64,000 nt of DNA from Nguyenibacter vanlangensis (GTDB lineage Bacteria > Pseudomonadota > Alphaproteobacteria > Acetobacterales > Acetobacteraceae). The DNA lies in contig NZ_CP152276.1 of the NCBI RefSeq assembly GCF_038719015.1, positions 2,213,501-2,277,500 of the forward strand. The letters run 5' to 3'. Within the stretch, counting starts at the first letter, position 1. Every line of letters starts with the position of its first letter. The notes beneath the pieces are model-generated. The model was not told the origin of the DNA, ran no database searches, and worked only from the letters and a program-made list of their open reading frames with translations. Of this stretch, positions 1 through 8,564 are shown one piece after another. A program made the translations under genes and the position numbers.

Positions 1-1561
1 TGACGACCGAAATCGTGTTCAGCACCTCGTTTCCGAAGTCGGCAAGCTGCTGGATAGGCGAACCGTTAGCCGGGTTGATGCCAACTAAGTATTTGTTTCC
101 TATACTAAAAATCTTGTCGAACAGCCATTTTTGGACCCCATGCAGGCTTGCCGTGCTGCCTTGGGTCGAGCCAGCCAGGGCGGCATTCCGCAGGTCCGCA
201 GTGTCGTCGCTGGCGTTCCACTGAATCGTCAGGGGCTGCAAGATGGATTCACCGGCCCTCACGTAGTTCCCGGCATAACTCCATGTTTTCAGGTCGATAT
301 GCTCCGACCTGTCAGTGTTCGACATTGGAGGAATGGACACTTGCGGAATATCCGACGCAAGCGAGTATGCGGCGGATTGAAGACGCGCGATGGACATATA
401 GAACATGCCTGCCGTCAGCCACCCATATTTGTTGCCGTCATTCAGAAATGAAGAAACATTACTATTAGTTCCGCCCTGAACATCAATCAATACCTGTCCG
501 TCCGCCTGAAATTCGGTATCAAGGGTGGACTTAGCATCGCTAATTGACTGTATGAAGGCCGTCCGGGCGACATCCGGTATTTGATTCGTCGGCATTTGGC
601 CTTCGTAATTCGCGGGGTTTTTCTGATAGTCGATGAACTGTGCGATGCCCCGGCTGATAGCCGACCGCGCTTGTTCAATCGCGGCAAGCCGGGATTTATC
701 GAACGCCGTAACCGTAGAATCGCCACCGCTGCCGACCGCGAACGTCCCCGAAATCGTGCCGCACACACCGTAATTCCATGTGATGAGATGCCGGTTTGAC
801 TGCGCGGAAGACGTCAGATTACCGCCGGTAAACCGGGCGGCCATCGAGTTATACAGATTGCCCAGCGATACCTCGATATTTTCGCCTGTTGTGCCCCCGA
901 CCGTCTCGCCCGGCATCGTGGTCGGCAGGTCGAACAGCGGGCCGGTCAGTGCGCCATCGGAAATCAGGGCTTGTCTGCATAGTTCTGCTTCCGTGAAATC
1001 GCGCACCAATGCCCCGGTAGCGGGCAGCGGAGGCGCATTCAGAGACGGAGCGACGAGGCCGGTTGAATACGTGGACCAGACGAGATTCCCCAGCGAGCCG
1101 CCGTAAAGAGCGACATAGATTACAAGGACTTGTGCGAGACAGACCCCCTTCGCAGCCGGTGCCAGCATCCCGAACCCGAAGCAGAGCCGCAACGGAGCCC
1201 ACACGGTATGCCAGTTCTGCCCGAGAATCGTGCCTTCATGAGCCGTTGCGACGGTGCCCGAGATGGCGTGCCAGGACAGCATCGCCACGGCGACCGCCGA
1301 CAGGACGGCGAGGAACCCGCCCGAGGCAGCAAACAACCCCTGCGCCGCCTGGCTTGCGTTGCCATTCAGCGGTCCGACGCCCGGGAAAATGGATTCCAAA
1401 CTTTGCCGCCACCAGTCGCTTGCGCATGGCGCGGTCAGGGCTTGCGTCAAAAGGGTCCCCGAGGCGCTGCATGTCGCCTCGTCTGCCGTAATCGACGCGG
1501 CCGCATGCGCCAGGGCCGGGAACGCGGCGAAAAGGATGGCGATGGAGACAAATTTTTTCAT
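1..1561 (-). CDS. traY: DotA/TraY-family conjugal transfer membrane protein, partial (C-terminus beyond left edge)
   Basis: Open from an ATG at 1561 to the window edge with no stop, giving about 520 residues. A signal peptide (MKKF start, cleavage near AHAAA, residues 1-20) is followed by a hydrophobic stretch and the segment around residues 80-120 (SWHAISGTVATAHEGTILG, then a W..WAPLR..FGFGML segment) that matches what I know of IncI TraY and Dot/Icm DotA. A later GWLTAGMFYMSIARLQ helix fits the same family. DotA/TraY is a polytopic inner-membrane component of type IVB secretion and conjugation machines. Upstream GGAG lies about 10 bases before the ATG, and the start overlaps the preceding gene by 4 bases (ATGA). 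GC is lower than the chromosomal genes to the right. Family assignment is confident; the exact role in this element is inferred. Confidence 0.8.
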   Translation of the reverse strand, partial: MKKFVSIAILFAAFPALAHAAASITADEATCSASGTLLTQALTAPCASDWWRQSLESIFPGVGPLNGNASQAAQGLFAASGGFLAVLSAVAVAMLSWHAISGTVATAHEGTILGQNWHTVWAPLRLCFGFGMLAPAAKGVCLAQVLVIYVALYGGSLGNLVWSTYSTGLVAPSLNAPPLPATGALVRDFTEAELCRQALISDGALTGPLFDLPTTMPGETVGGTTGENIEVSLGNLYNSMAARFTGGNLTSSAQSNRHLITWNYGVCGTISGTFAVGSGGDSTVTAFDKSRLAAIEQARSAISRGIAQFIDYQKNPANYEGQMPTNQIPDVARTAFIQSISDAKSTLDTEFQADGQVLIDVQGGTNSNVSSFLNDGNKYGWLTAGMFYMSIARLQSAAYSLASDIPQVSIPPMSNTDRSEHIDLKTWSYAGNYVRAGESILQPLTIQWNASDDTADLRNAALAGSTQGSTASLHGVQKWLFDKIFSIGNKYLVGINPANGSPIQQLADFGNEVLNTISVV

Positions 1562-2025
1562 GACTTATTGCTCCGAAATTTTGGCAGCATGTCGGTTCCT
1601 AGATACGACCGGAACGACATCAGCGAGCGCGTCCGAAACTGATAGTTTGCAAAGCCGCTTTTGAGCGCCTGGACAGAGCAATAAAGACAAGCCGAGGCCG
1701 CGATGATGGCGGTGCTGTAATCGCCGTCACCAGCGCGCGCGCCGCAAAGCCCGAGAAGCGGAAATACGGGCGCAGCAGATAGCCAGAACAGCCACGCCGA
1801 AACACGCGTTCTGCGCTCAATTTCGGGGGCACTAATAGCATAGACGCGCGCCGCAACTTTGAACCGTTCGGCAGGGTCATTTGATTCTGTCGGCAGGGTT
1901 TGAACCGGCTGCTTTTTGAACATGCTATTGAAGCGTAAAACGGGACCCACGACTTGTCTTTTTATCGCGCCCGCTGACGCAAGAATATCGTCCGCGCCCG
2001 TCAGGAATTTCAGATTGAATCGCAT
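1558..2025 (-). CDS. TraX/IcmV-like conjugation protein
   Basis: 155 residues with a basic N-terminus and two predicted hydrophobic helices around residues 75-95 and 105-125. It lies directly upstream of the DotA/TraY-like gene and overlaps its start by ATGA, so the two are translationally coupled. In IncI plasmids and Dot/Icm systems the gene before traY/dotA encodes TraX/IcmV, a protein of about 150 residues with two membrane helices. Length, topology and position all agree, but I see no diagnostic motif, so the name rests mainly on context. Confidence 0.55.
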   Translation of the reverse strand: MRFNLKFLTGADDILASAGAIKRQVVGPVLRFNSMFKKQPVQTLPTESNDPAERFKVAARVYAISAPEIERRTRVSAWLFWLSAAPVFPLLGLCGARAGDGDYSTAIIAASACLYCSVQALKSGFANYQFRTRSLMSFRSYLGTDMLPKFRSNKS

Positions 2026-2043
2026 CGTCGTCGTCCCCTTTCC

Positions 2044-2415
2044 TCAGTCCACGATTTCGATGGACGGCATGGCCGGTTCCGGCACTGCGACGATGGACGG
2101 TTTCGGCACACGGACCGCATCGGCAACGCGCCTGCCGGAGAGCGTGAAAAGAATGGCGTCAACATCACTCTCCCGGACGATGTAAGCGCGCAGGAAATCG
2201 ACCACGGCAGAAGCATGATTTCCGTTGCTGTCGTCGTCACAGAATTCGACAATCCCGCGACCGAGCGCACACAACGCCTGTGCTTCGATATTGCGTTTTT
2301 CGGCCTTCTTCTTCTTCGTCATGGCGCGCTTGATTTTTTGGACTGCCAGCCGTTCCCGCGCGAGGCGTTCTTGGGCCTTTTTCAGTTCCGTTTCGAGTGA
2401 ATCAATGTCAGCCAT
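2044..2415 (-). CDS. Small coiled-coil mobilization accessory protein (MobC/TraD-like)
   Basis: 123 residues. The N-terminal third is a charged heptad-like coiled coil (LETELKKAQERLARERLAVQ) followed by a lysine-rich patch (TKKKKAEKR, about residues 33-41) and a helix AQALCALGRGIVEF. The C-terminal tail is proline- and valine-rich. Short proteins of this layout often lie divergent to MOBQ relaxase genes and act as accessory factors at oriT; here the relaxase starts about 410 bases away on the other strand. A G-rich ribosome site (AGGGGG) precedes the ATG. Only 18 bases separate it from the TraX/IcmV-like gene, so the three minus-strand genes probably form one operon. Function is inferred from layout and position. 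Confidence 0.5.
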   Translation of the reverse strand: MADIDSLETELKKAQERLARERLAVQKIKRAMTKKKKAEKRNIEAQALCALGRGIVEFCDDDSNGNHASAVVDFLRAYIVRESDVDAILFTLSGRRVADAVRVPKPSIVAVPEPAMPSIEIVD

Positions 2416-2540
2416 TTTGACCCCCTGTTTGATGATATTTTCAGGGGTAAGCGTACCGTAACCGCATGAAAGAAATCACGTTTTCCGAAAGAAATCTGTA
2501 CCCATATGCCTGCCGCCATGCTATAAGGGTGTCATCTATT

Positions 2541-2559
2541 CAATGCCCTGTCGGCATTG
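2541..2559. other. Perfect inverted repeat in divergent mob intergenic region; candidate oriT component
   Basis: CAATGCC, a 5-base loop CTGTC, then GGCATTG form a perfect 7-bp inverted repeat in the 195-bp gap between the divergent accessory gene (start 2415) and the small membrane-protein gene (start 2611). The gap is AT-rich. MOBQ oriT sites usually lie upstream of the relaxase next to a short inverted repeat. No nic consensus can be assigned with confidence; a GGGGTAAGCG stretch near 2445-2454 is only vaguely like the IncQ nic region. The repeat could instead be an operator. Confidence 0.3.
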
Positions 2560-2610
2560 ATATGCTCGATTATACATTCGCTTCGCGAACGTCATCTCGT
2601 AGAGGTCTTC

Positions 2611-2817
2611 ATGTCTGAATATCGTGAACCCCGCCGCGTCAAAGTCGCAAAGGTCCTCTCCTGGCTACCGACCGCCTTTGTTGGCATGGGCCTTTCTGTC
2701 GGCGTTGCGTCCGGTGCTGACCTTGCTTGCGCGCTTGCGCTCCCGGTCGGGCTCTATGGCGGTTCAGCTATCATGCGGCACGCAATTCGCACGGGCCGTT
2801 TTCAGCCGAAAGCATGA
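2611..2817 (+). CDS. Small membrane protein of unknown function, mob region
   Basis: 68 residues from the ATG at 2611 (AGAGGT ribosome site 5-10 bases upstream). The reading frame extends further upstream, but this start has the better ribosome site. A basic N-terminus (EPRRVKVAKV) precedes two short hydrophobic helices (about residues 14-32 and 36-52, with small residues GLSVGVASG) and a basic tail. It ends 10 bases before the relaxase start and is probably cotranscribed with it. I do not recognise a family; position suggests a membrane-anchored helper in conjugation. Confidence 0.5.
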   Translation: MSEYREPRRVKVAKVLSWLPTAFVGMGLSVGVASGADLACALALPVGLYGGSAIMRHAIRTGRFQPKA

Positions 2818-2827
2818 GCCGTGACCC

Positions 2828-5800
2828 ATGAGCAGCACCGCACTCGCACAGACGGAGATTGTTGACCGCCGGATTCATCTGAATTTCGGCATTGCGAATG
2901 TCGGCGCTGTGCTGAAAGCGGCTGCATATAATCTGTGCGGAACTATCAAAGACCGGCTGACCGACCAGACCTTCGATTTCAGCCGGAAAGCCCCCGAACA
3001 CTACGACCATTTTGCGCTATTTCCTGCGCACATTCAGCCGACCGAAAACCTGACTGACCCTGCGCAATTCTGGCGCAATGCAGAGGCCGCAGAGAAGCGG
3101 GCTGACGGGCAGGTGGCGAGGCAGGTGCTTCTATCTATTCCGCGAGGACTTCCGAGAGAGCATCACCGCGAATATCTGACCCACATTCTGTCCCCGCTCA
3201 TTGAAGCCGGGATGGCCGCCCACGCCGACCTTCACGACCCCGGAGCGCGGGACGGAGGCGAGCAGTCGCATGCGCATATAATGCTGACTCTGCGCCGTAT
3301 GAACGCGGACGGGTCTTTTGATAGCAAAAAAGCAAGGGATTGGAACGCTCTTTTCTTAGCTGGCAAGGGCCGAAAAATGCGCGCGCAGTTCGAGCAGCGC
3401 GGCAACCGCTGGCTTGCGGAAAACGGCTACAATATCCGCCTTCGCATCCGTTCAAATGAGGAACTAGACGGCCCCGACGCCCTGCCGCCAGAACCCCAGG
3501 TCAGCAGAGCGGAAATCGAGACAACGAAGCGCACACCGGGTAACCCATCTCCGGCAATAATTTCTCTCGAAAAACACCGCGAATTGCATCGGCGCGCAGT
3601 AGAATCACAGAGAGCCGTTCGCACGCTTTCTGCCGAGATTGTCAGTCTGGAAACCCAGCGTCAGGAACGCCAGCGGCCCCAACATCAACAACAGGGAGCG
3701 CACACGATGGCGAAGACACGAAACGGCTGGCCCGGCGGCACGGACGGCTATGCCGCACTACCGGACAATTTGAAAGCATCCGCGCAGAAATCATATGACC
3801 GCTGGCGGGCAAAGCAGATTGAAGAAGGCAAAGATGAGGCAAGCATTTTCAGCCTGCCTGATTACGTCGATTTCGTGCAGGGGCGCCGCCGCGAGGATAT
3901 GGGCTGGCGCTTCGAACGTCCTGGCGAAAACGCAAACGCAGTCCGCAGCGACAGCGAACCCCCAGCGGCACCCGAAGCCGACATGCCGGACGATGACGGC
4001 TGGGACCGCGCAACCCGGTTCCGTGCCCGGCTGCTGGCTGGTCACTACAAGATTTCCGAAAGCAGCCTGACCCCGGCCCAGGTGGCCGCCATCAGCAACA
4101 TTCGTCTAGACCGCAAGCGCGGCGTGGCGACCATCGAACTCAACAACGGCGACACATTCGAGGATTTCGGAGACCGCATCGTCAGCGCCCGCGACCCCAG
4201 CCCCGAGACCGCTTCGCAGCTTGCGGCGGCGGCCCAACGTCATGGCTGGTCGAATGTCCAGTTGACTGGCACCCCGGCGTATCGGGACGAGGTGGCGATT
4301 GCCCTGTCGCTGCTGGAACCGCCGGTCGGACACGATTGGGAACTGTCGGAAGCGGCGCAAAAACGGCTGGAAACTGCGCTTGCTGAGCGTCTGGCGGCGG
4401 TCGAGAACACGAATGCAATCCGTCCGGTTGAGACCATGACGAACGAGATTAGGCCGGTTGTTGCGCCGGTTGTCGAGGTTGCTGATGTTGCACCTGTGCC
4501 GGAATCGGTGGCCGAGCCTGCGCCGGTTGCGGAGGTCGAGCCTGCGCCAACGCCGGTTGAGCCTGCGCCGGAACCGGTGGCCGAGGAAATCGCGACTGAT
4601 ATGCCGGAACCAGCGCCCACCGCCCAGGTGGTCGAGCCTGTGCCGCCCGTTCGCACAGTGTTCGTCACAAGCCCGCGCGATGCCGGGCAGGATTACGATA
4701 TGGCGGTCATGCGGACGCGACTTGCATCCGACGCACCGAAAATGGCCGCGCTGGACGACGAGGCGCTTGAAAACCGCCTGAAATCATCGTTCCCGCACTA
4801 TAATCAGACCGGTGACACCGAAGCCGACGCCGCCGCCCGCATCTCTGCCGTCGCGGCATGGCGGGCAGCACAGCAAGCAAAGAAGGAAGCGAAAAATGCG
4901 AACGATGAGACGACTGCACAACGCAATGACACTCTCAATCCCGGCGCTGATGGCGCTGTCCATCGGCCTGCCGGTGTCCATGCATCCGGTCAAGGTGGCG
5001 CACATGCTGGCGCAGGAATGGGCGATGTTCGACCGCAGCGGTCTGCCCATGATGTTCGTGATGACGCTGGGGCTGGCGGCGCTGATGCACTTCGCCCGGC
5101 AGCGGCTGGACGCACGGGCAAACAGGTAATTCTGCGCAAATTGGCAGAAATCCAGCGAGAATACCGGGCAGCGACAGCCGGTGTCCCCGGCATCGACGAC
5201 ATGATTAAGTCGCAGGTCGAGGCGCTGGACGAGGAAATCCGGACGCGCAGGGAGAAGGGACAGCGGCTTGCCGACGACGCTTTTGCGGCGGACACGGCGG
5301 CTTTCGGGGACAGCACGAGATACCGCCCCATCAAGCGGTGGCTGGCCAGGAACGAGGCGAGGAAGGCGGGGGCCAAGGGGGCGGAAGAGCGGATTACGGC
5401 GGAAAATTTGGAAGCCGGGCGTCCCGAAATCATCGCGGAAGCGCGGCGGATGGCGTCGGAAGAACGCGGAAAACTACTCATTGCCGCGATGAACAAGACG
5501 CCGGGACTCAAGGAATCCGTGGAATCTGCTGTCGCCATCACGGGGGCGTTGCAAGCGCGGGATGAGGCAACGGCACTGGCCCTTGAGACAGGGGACTTTG
5601 CGGCGGTCACGGCGGCGGCGCAGGAGTGGCGGCAGGCGCAGCATCAGGCAGGCGAACTCGCGCGGAAAATCGAAGCGATTGACCAGAATATTGAGTCCGC
5701 GAAAAATGATGCAGCCGTCGCAAGGGAGAAGTGGAACGAGGCAGCAGGTGATGCGGGCCGGCTCAGGAGCCCGCTTGACGGTGCATTCGCGCCGTTCGAG

Positions 5801-6067
5801 CGCCGCAGACTCATCAAGGCTGAAAAAGAAGCCAGCAAAGTCGAGGGGGCGGCGAGAAGGGCGGCAAGCGAACTGGCGCAGAACCGGGAACAGGCCGTTG
5901 CCGACGCAAAGGCCGAAGCCCCGACAGTCATGACGCGCGAGCGGAGGGAGGCCGCATTCCGGGCTGAAATCCTGCGCGCAGAACGGCAGCGGGAAGAAGA
6001 CCGGAAGCGCAAGGCGGCACTTGAGGCCCAGCAGGGACAGGACAGACCGGCTCACGCGCCGGATTGA
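2828..6067 (+). CDS. MOBQ-family relaxase (MobA/MobL type) with long C-terminal extension
   Basis: 1079 residues. The N-terminal relaxase has the MobA/MobL pattern: AAAYN with candidate catalytic Tyr34, the region FDFSRKAPEHYDHF (49-62), a LLSIPRGLPRE segment (101-111) matching the family's second motif, and the metal-binding SHAHIML (His148, His150). Residues about 396-500 (FEDFGDRI, then AAAAQRHGW and LTGTPAYRDE) resemble the LPD7 accessory domain of other long MobA/TraA proteins. Residues about 535-620 are a low-complexity run of Pro, Val, Glu and Ala; residues 680-760 are Gly/Ala/His-rich and overlap an embedded ORF; the remainder is charged coiled coil. The relaxase nicks oriT and pilots the transferred strand. 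A MOBQ relaxase beside TraX/TraY-like genes is an unusual pairing, since IncI plasmids use a MOBP relaxase. Confidence 0.88.
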   Translation: MSSTALAQTEIVDRRIHLNFGIANVGAVLKAAAYNLCGTIKDRLTDQTFDFSRKAPEHYDHFALFPAHIQPTENLTDPAQFWRNAEAAEKRADGQVARQVLLSIPRGLPREHHREYLTHILSPLIEAGMAAHADLHDPGARDGGEQSHAHIMLTLRRMNADGSFDSKKARDWNALFLAGKGRKMRAQFEQRGNRWLAENGYNIRLRIRSNEELDGPDALPPEPQVSRAEIETTKRTPGNPSPAIISLEKHRELHRRAVESQRAVRTLSAEIVSLETQRQERQRPQHQQQGAHTMAKTRNGWPGGTDGYAALPDNLKASAQKSYDRWRAKQIEEGKDEASIFSLPDYVDFVQGRRREDMGWRFERPGENANAVRSDSEPPAAPEADMPDDDGWDRATRFRARLLAGHYKISESSLTPAQVAAISNIRLDRKRGVATIELNNGDTFEDFGDRIVSARDPSPETASQLAAAAQRHGWSNVQLTGTPAYRDEVAIALSLLEPPVGHDWELSEAAQKRLETALAERLAAVENTNAIRPVETMTNEIRPVVAPVVEVADVAPVPESVAEPAPVAEVEPAPTPVEPAPEPVAEEIATDMPEPAPTAQVVEPVPPVRTVFVTSPRDAGQDYDMAVMRTRLASDAPKMAALDDEALENRLKSSFPHYNQTGDTEADAAARISAVAAWRAAQQAKKEAKNANDETTAQRNDTLNPGADGAVHRPAGVHASGQGGAHAGAGMGDVRPQRSAHDVRDDAGAGGADALRPAAAGRTGKQVILRKLAEIQREYRAATAGVPGIDDMIKSQVEALDEEIRTRREKGQRLADDAFAADTAAFGDSTRYRPIKRWLARNEARKAGAKGAEERITAENLEAGRPEIIAEARRMASEERGKLLIAAMNKTPGLKESVESAVAITGALQARDEATALALETGDFAAVTAAAQEWRQAQHQAGELARKIEAIDQNIESAKNDAAVAREKWNEAAGDAGRLRSPLDGAFAPFERRRLIKAEKEASKVEGAARRAASELAQNREQAVADAKAEAPTVMTRERREAAFRAEILRAERQREEDRKRKAALEAQQGQDRPAHAPD
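4896..5129 (+). CDS. Embedded overlapping ORF: small two-helix membrane protein inside the relaxase gene
   Basis: 77 residues in a different frame, wholly inside the relaxase gene. The ATG at 4896 has an AAGGAAG ribosome site 6-12 bases upstream. A basic start (MRTMRRLHNAM) leads into helix TLSIPALMALSIGLPV, an amphipathic linker with two tryptophan/methionine positions, then helix LPMMFVMTLGLAALMHFA and a basic end (RQRLDARANR). In the same stretch the relaxase frame is a disordered Gly/Ala/His/Asp-rich linker, as expected if the second frame is the constrained one. RSF1010 encodes the membrane protein MobB inside mobA in the same way, which is the precedent. No homologue is recognised, so the coding status is an inference. 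Confidence 0.5.
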   Translation: MRTMRRLHNAMTLSIPALMALSIGLPVSMHPVKVAHMLAQEWAMFDRSGLPMMFVMTLGLAALMHFARQRLDARANR

Positions 6068-6089
6068 CGCGCCGGGCCACGGTCAGCAA

Positions 6090-6776
6090 CTAAGCAAAGG
6101 TCGGGAAATCGTCGTGGTTCCCGGCCTTTTCTGTATGTTCCGGTTCCGACGCCGCCGCTTCCATCATCGCCGCCAACAAAGCCGCCCGGCCTCGCAGCAG
6201 GTCGAACGCCGGGCCAACGCTGATTTTCACTATCCGTCCATCGTCCCGCACGACTGGTGCCAGCGCAGCGAACAGGGCTTCATCCGCCGCCGCAGAACCT
6301 TCAACCTCACGCAGCACCCCGGGCATCGCGGCCAGCCGTGCCGCTGCCGCCCGGACATCAGGGCGCTCATCAAATTTAGCAGTTTTCCGCGCCCGGCGGC
6401 GATTCATGGTTTCGACGCTGGCGAACTCGGAACGCATCAGCTTATCGCGCCCGGTCGCACGCCAGACCCGCAAATCGTGCCGTGCCGCAGCGATGGCCTT
6501 GACCTTCGCTTTGCTTGTCTTGGTCCATCGAAACCAGCCATCTGGAAGGGCCTTCGCCCGGCGGACAGCTTCCTTCAGTTCCGCCGTCCGGGCTGCTTCC
6601 TTCATTTCCATCGCATCGAAATCGACTTCTGTGCGGACCGGACGCTTTGCCAACAGCGATTTGTCGGCACTCTCTATCTCGCGCAGGTCAGCGGCAAGCC
6701 GACGCATCAGCCGACGCCAGAACGCGGCATCATTCAGATATTGCAGCCGCACACTGTCCGAAATCTCTTTGCCCAT
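6090..6776 (-). CDS. Hypothetical basic helical protein of the integrated element
   Basis: 228 residues from the ATG at 6776, chosen because GGGAG lies about 8 bases upstream; a TTG at 6803 would add nine residues. The protein is alpha-helical and arginine/lysine-rich in the first 150 residues (WRRLMRRLAADLREIE; MNRRRARKTAKF), contains a WFRWTKTSKAKVKAI segment, and turns acidic at the C-terminus. There is no signal peptide or membrane helix. It converges on the relaxase gene with 22 bases between. I do not recognise the family. A nucleic-acid-binding role would fit the charge but is not shown. Confidence 0.55.
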   Translation of the reverse strand: MGKEISDSVRLQYLNDAAFWRRLMRRLAADLREIESADKSLLAKRPVRTEVDFDAMEMKEAARTAELKEAVRRAKALPDGWFRWTKTSKAKVKAIAAARHDLRVWRATGRDKLMRSEFASVETMNRRRARKTAKFDERPDVRAAAARLAAMPGVLREVEGSAAADEALFAALAPVVRDDGRIVKISVGPAFDLLRGRAALLAAMMEAAASEPEHTEKAGNHDDFPTFA

Positions 6777-7108
6777 GGCAGAAAACTCCCGGTTTTCCGC
6801 CAATTATCGCACATGAGACAGTAAGAAAGCCCGTTTTGCGGATGGCGACCGACATGGAGAAAACATGGAGGAAGAATTAACAATGTTCCATTTTGTGGAG
6901 TGGTCAGCCGGGTGCGTCGAGGGTCGGGCTTCATGAATTCATGAACGCAGTCATAAATTGCGTCATGTAACTCATAAATCATCATGCCAGATTTCATAAA
7001 TTATATTGCATGGCGGTAACCATCTATTCTTCACACGTCTTTCTGTGTGTTTGACCGTTCGGATGGGTCGTACTAGCCTGTTCTTATCGCAACCAAGGAG
7101 GACGGGCG
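6777..7108. promoter_or_regulatory. Intergenic region with six TCATRAAT-like repeats (6931-7001)
   Basis: A 332-base divergent gap, much richer in A+T than its surroundings. Octamers close to TCATAAAT start at 6931, 6939, 6951, 6963, 6972 and 6994, with steps of 8, 12, 12, 9 and 22 bases. They precede the unknown gene at 7109 by 110-180 bases. Such clusters are typical of regulator operators or plasmid iterons. A very short reading frame of 17 codons at 6883 with a strong GGAGGA ribosome site also lies here, but is too short to support as a gene. Confidence 0.4.
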
Positions 7109-7444
7109 ATGACTGAGGAAGAGATTTGTTTCGTTGCGGACGGCAGCGCGACTTTTTACGCGGAAATTCGGGTTCTGAGACCGGAACCAAAGGTGTTCTC
7201 CGGCTTCGAGCTTTGGTTTAACGAGATGCCGCGCGGCCCGCTGCATCGCGAGATTGAAGAGAGGGCGGCGGCCGGAGCGGACGAGGCCGAGCTTGCGCGC
7301 TGGCTTGAAAAGCGATTGAACGACGAAAAGCTTGTCGTTTGCATCACCTTCGAGCGCGACAAGTATGCGCCAGAGGACGGAGTGGCGGTCTTTGCCGACA
7401 TTGCGAGAATCGATGGGATGATTCCGGAACTAGCTGACGCCTGA
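7109..7444 (+). CDS. Hypothetical acidic protein of the integrated element
   Basis: 111 residues with an excellent AAGGAGGA ribosome site 12-20 bases upstream of the ATG. The protein is acidic, alternates predicted strands and helices, and carries the segment REIEERAAAGADEAELARWL in the middle. No cysteine cluster, membrane helix or DNA-binding motif is visible. It converges on the integrase gene (16 bases apart) and sits behind the octamer repeat cluster, so it may be regulated by or regulate through that cluster. Family not recognised. Confidence 0.5.
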   Translation: MTEEEICFVADGSATFYAEIRVLRPEPKVFSGFELWFNEMPRGPLHREIEERAAAGADEAELARWLEKRLNDEKLVVCITFERDKYAPEDGVAVFADIARIDGMIPELADA

Positions 7445-7460
7445 TGAGGATGCCGGGGCG

Positions 7461-8564
7461 CTATGCCCTGGCCTTCCTTTCTGCCCGTCGCCGTCGCAGT
7501 TCAGCGGCCTGGGCGGCGGGCGTCGGGTTATAATATGTTTCGTGCAGGACACGCAGGGTTTTGTGTCCAGTTAGTTTCGCCAGCTCCATCGCTCCCTGAT
7601 GGTCCTGCGCCAAATCTGTAATCGCGATATGACGCAAGTCATGGAAAGTGATAGCCCGCTTCATCCCGCTTTTCATTGCGCGCTTCACAGCAGCAGCAAA
7701 GGCGTTGCTCAACATGCTTTCGGTGAATCCGCCGTCTTCCCCCATTTTTTCAGGGTCGCCGAACAGCCAGTCACCGGGCACCACGGACATGGCTTTCATA
7801 GCCGCCACCAGGACCGCTTCGGCTTCAACGGTCAGGGGCACGTCGCGCGGACGAATCGTGCCGCCTCTGGTGTTTTTCGTTTCGGGCAGGTGGATGTGTG
7901 TTTTGTGTATGTGGTGCCGCTGAACGCGACGAATTTCACCGGCTCGCATCGCGGTTTCCATCGCAATCAGCACACAGTGAATGAGGTATTCCGGTCCTTC
8001 ACGGCACGCGGTCAGCATTGCCGCCGCATCGCCAGCCGATAGCGTGACGTGCCGGGGTGGACGGGGCGGGGGTAAGCTGACAAGGCGGCAGGGATTTGGA
8101 ATGTCGAGATGGAGTTGCGTCCGGGCTTTCGAGAATGCGGACGAAAGGACTGCGACGGCATTGCGGACGGTGGAGGGGGCGGACCCGGTCTTGACGCGCG
8201 CATCAATCCAGCCCTGAATTTGCTCCGGCATGATGGATGCCATCGGATATGACTGCCAGTCGGTCAGTCCACGCCAAATCCGCAGCCTGGACGCCTCTTT
8301 GTGCCCGCCTTTCTTCCGTGGCATGACGTTCTTCTCGTAGTGGTCAAGGCCATCTGCGAATGTGAATGCCTTGAGTCGCTGACTGTCTTCCCAGGTTCCG
8401 CCCTTGATGCGCTCAGCGGCCTTTACACGGGCGGCGATGGCATCTTCGAGTGTTTCTTCAGTCCCGTTCGCGTAGATACCGCGAATTCGGACGCGCCATT
8501 GCCACTGTCTGGGGCCACGATATGCGATGCCGGGCGGGAGAGATTTTGTCGTTTTCTGTGCCAT
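7461..8564 (-). CDS. int: Tyrosine recombinase / integrase of the tRNA-Tyr element
   Basis: 367 residues from the ATG at 8564; an in-frame TTG 12 bases upstream is an alternative because the first 12 coding bases are a tandem duplicate (MAQKMAQK). A SAM-like N-terminal domain (about 70-160) carries the core-binding helices; the catalytic domain shows Arg in TAMRAGEIR, HDLRH (His and Arg), GHKT, and the nucleophile Tyr in HETYYNP near the C-terminus. All catalytic positions of a phage-type integrase are present, so the enzyme is probably active. The gene starts about 130 bases from the 3' end of tRNA-Tyr, the usual arrangement for tRNA-targeting elements. Confidence 0.92.
   Translation of the reverse strand: MAQKTTKSLPPGIAYRGPRQWQWRVRIRGIYANGTEETLEDAIAARVKAAERIKGGTWEDSQRLKAFTFADGLDHYEKNVMPRKKGGHKEASRLRIWRGLTDWQSYPMASIMPEQIQGWIDARVKTGSAPSTVRNAVAVLSSAFSKARTQLHLDIPNPCRLVSLPPPRPPRHVTLSAGDAAAMLTACREGPEYLIHCVLIAMETAMRAGEIRRVQRHHIHKTHIHLPETKNTRGGTIRPRDVPLTVEAEAVLVAAMKAMSVVPGDWLFGDPEKMGEDGGFTESMLSNAFAAAVKRAMKSGMKRAITFHDLRHIAITDLAQDHQGAMELAKLTGHKTLRVLHETYYNPTPAAQAAELRRRRAERKARA

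Noticed and set aside
6883..6936. 17-codon frame with strong GGAGGA ribosome site
   Set aside because: Too short to support; might be a leader peptide, but nothing else points to that.
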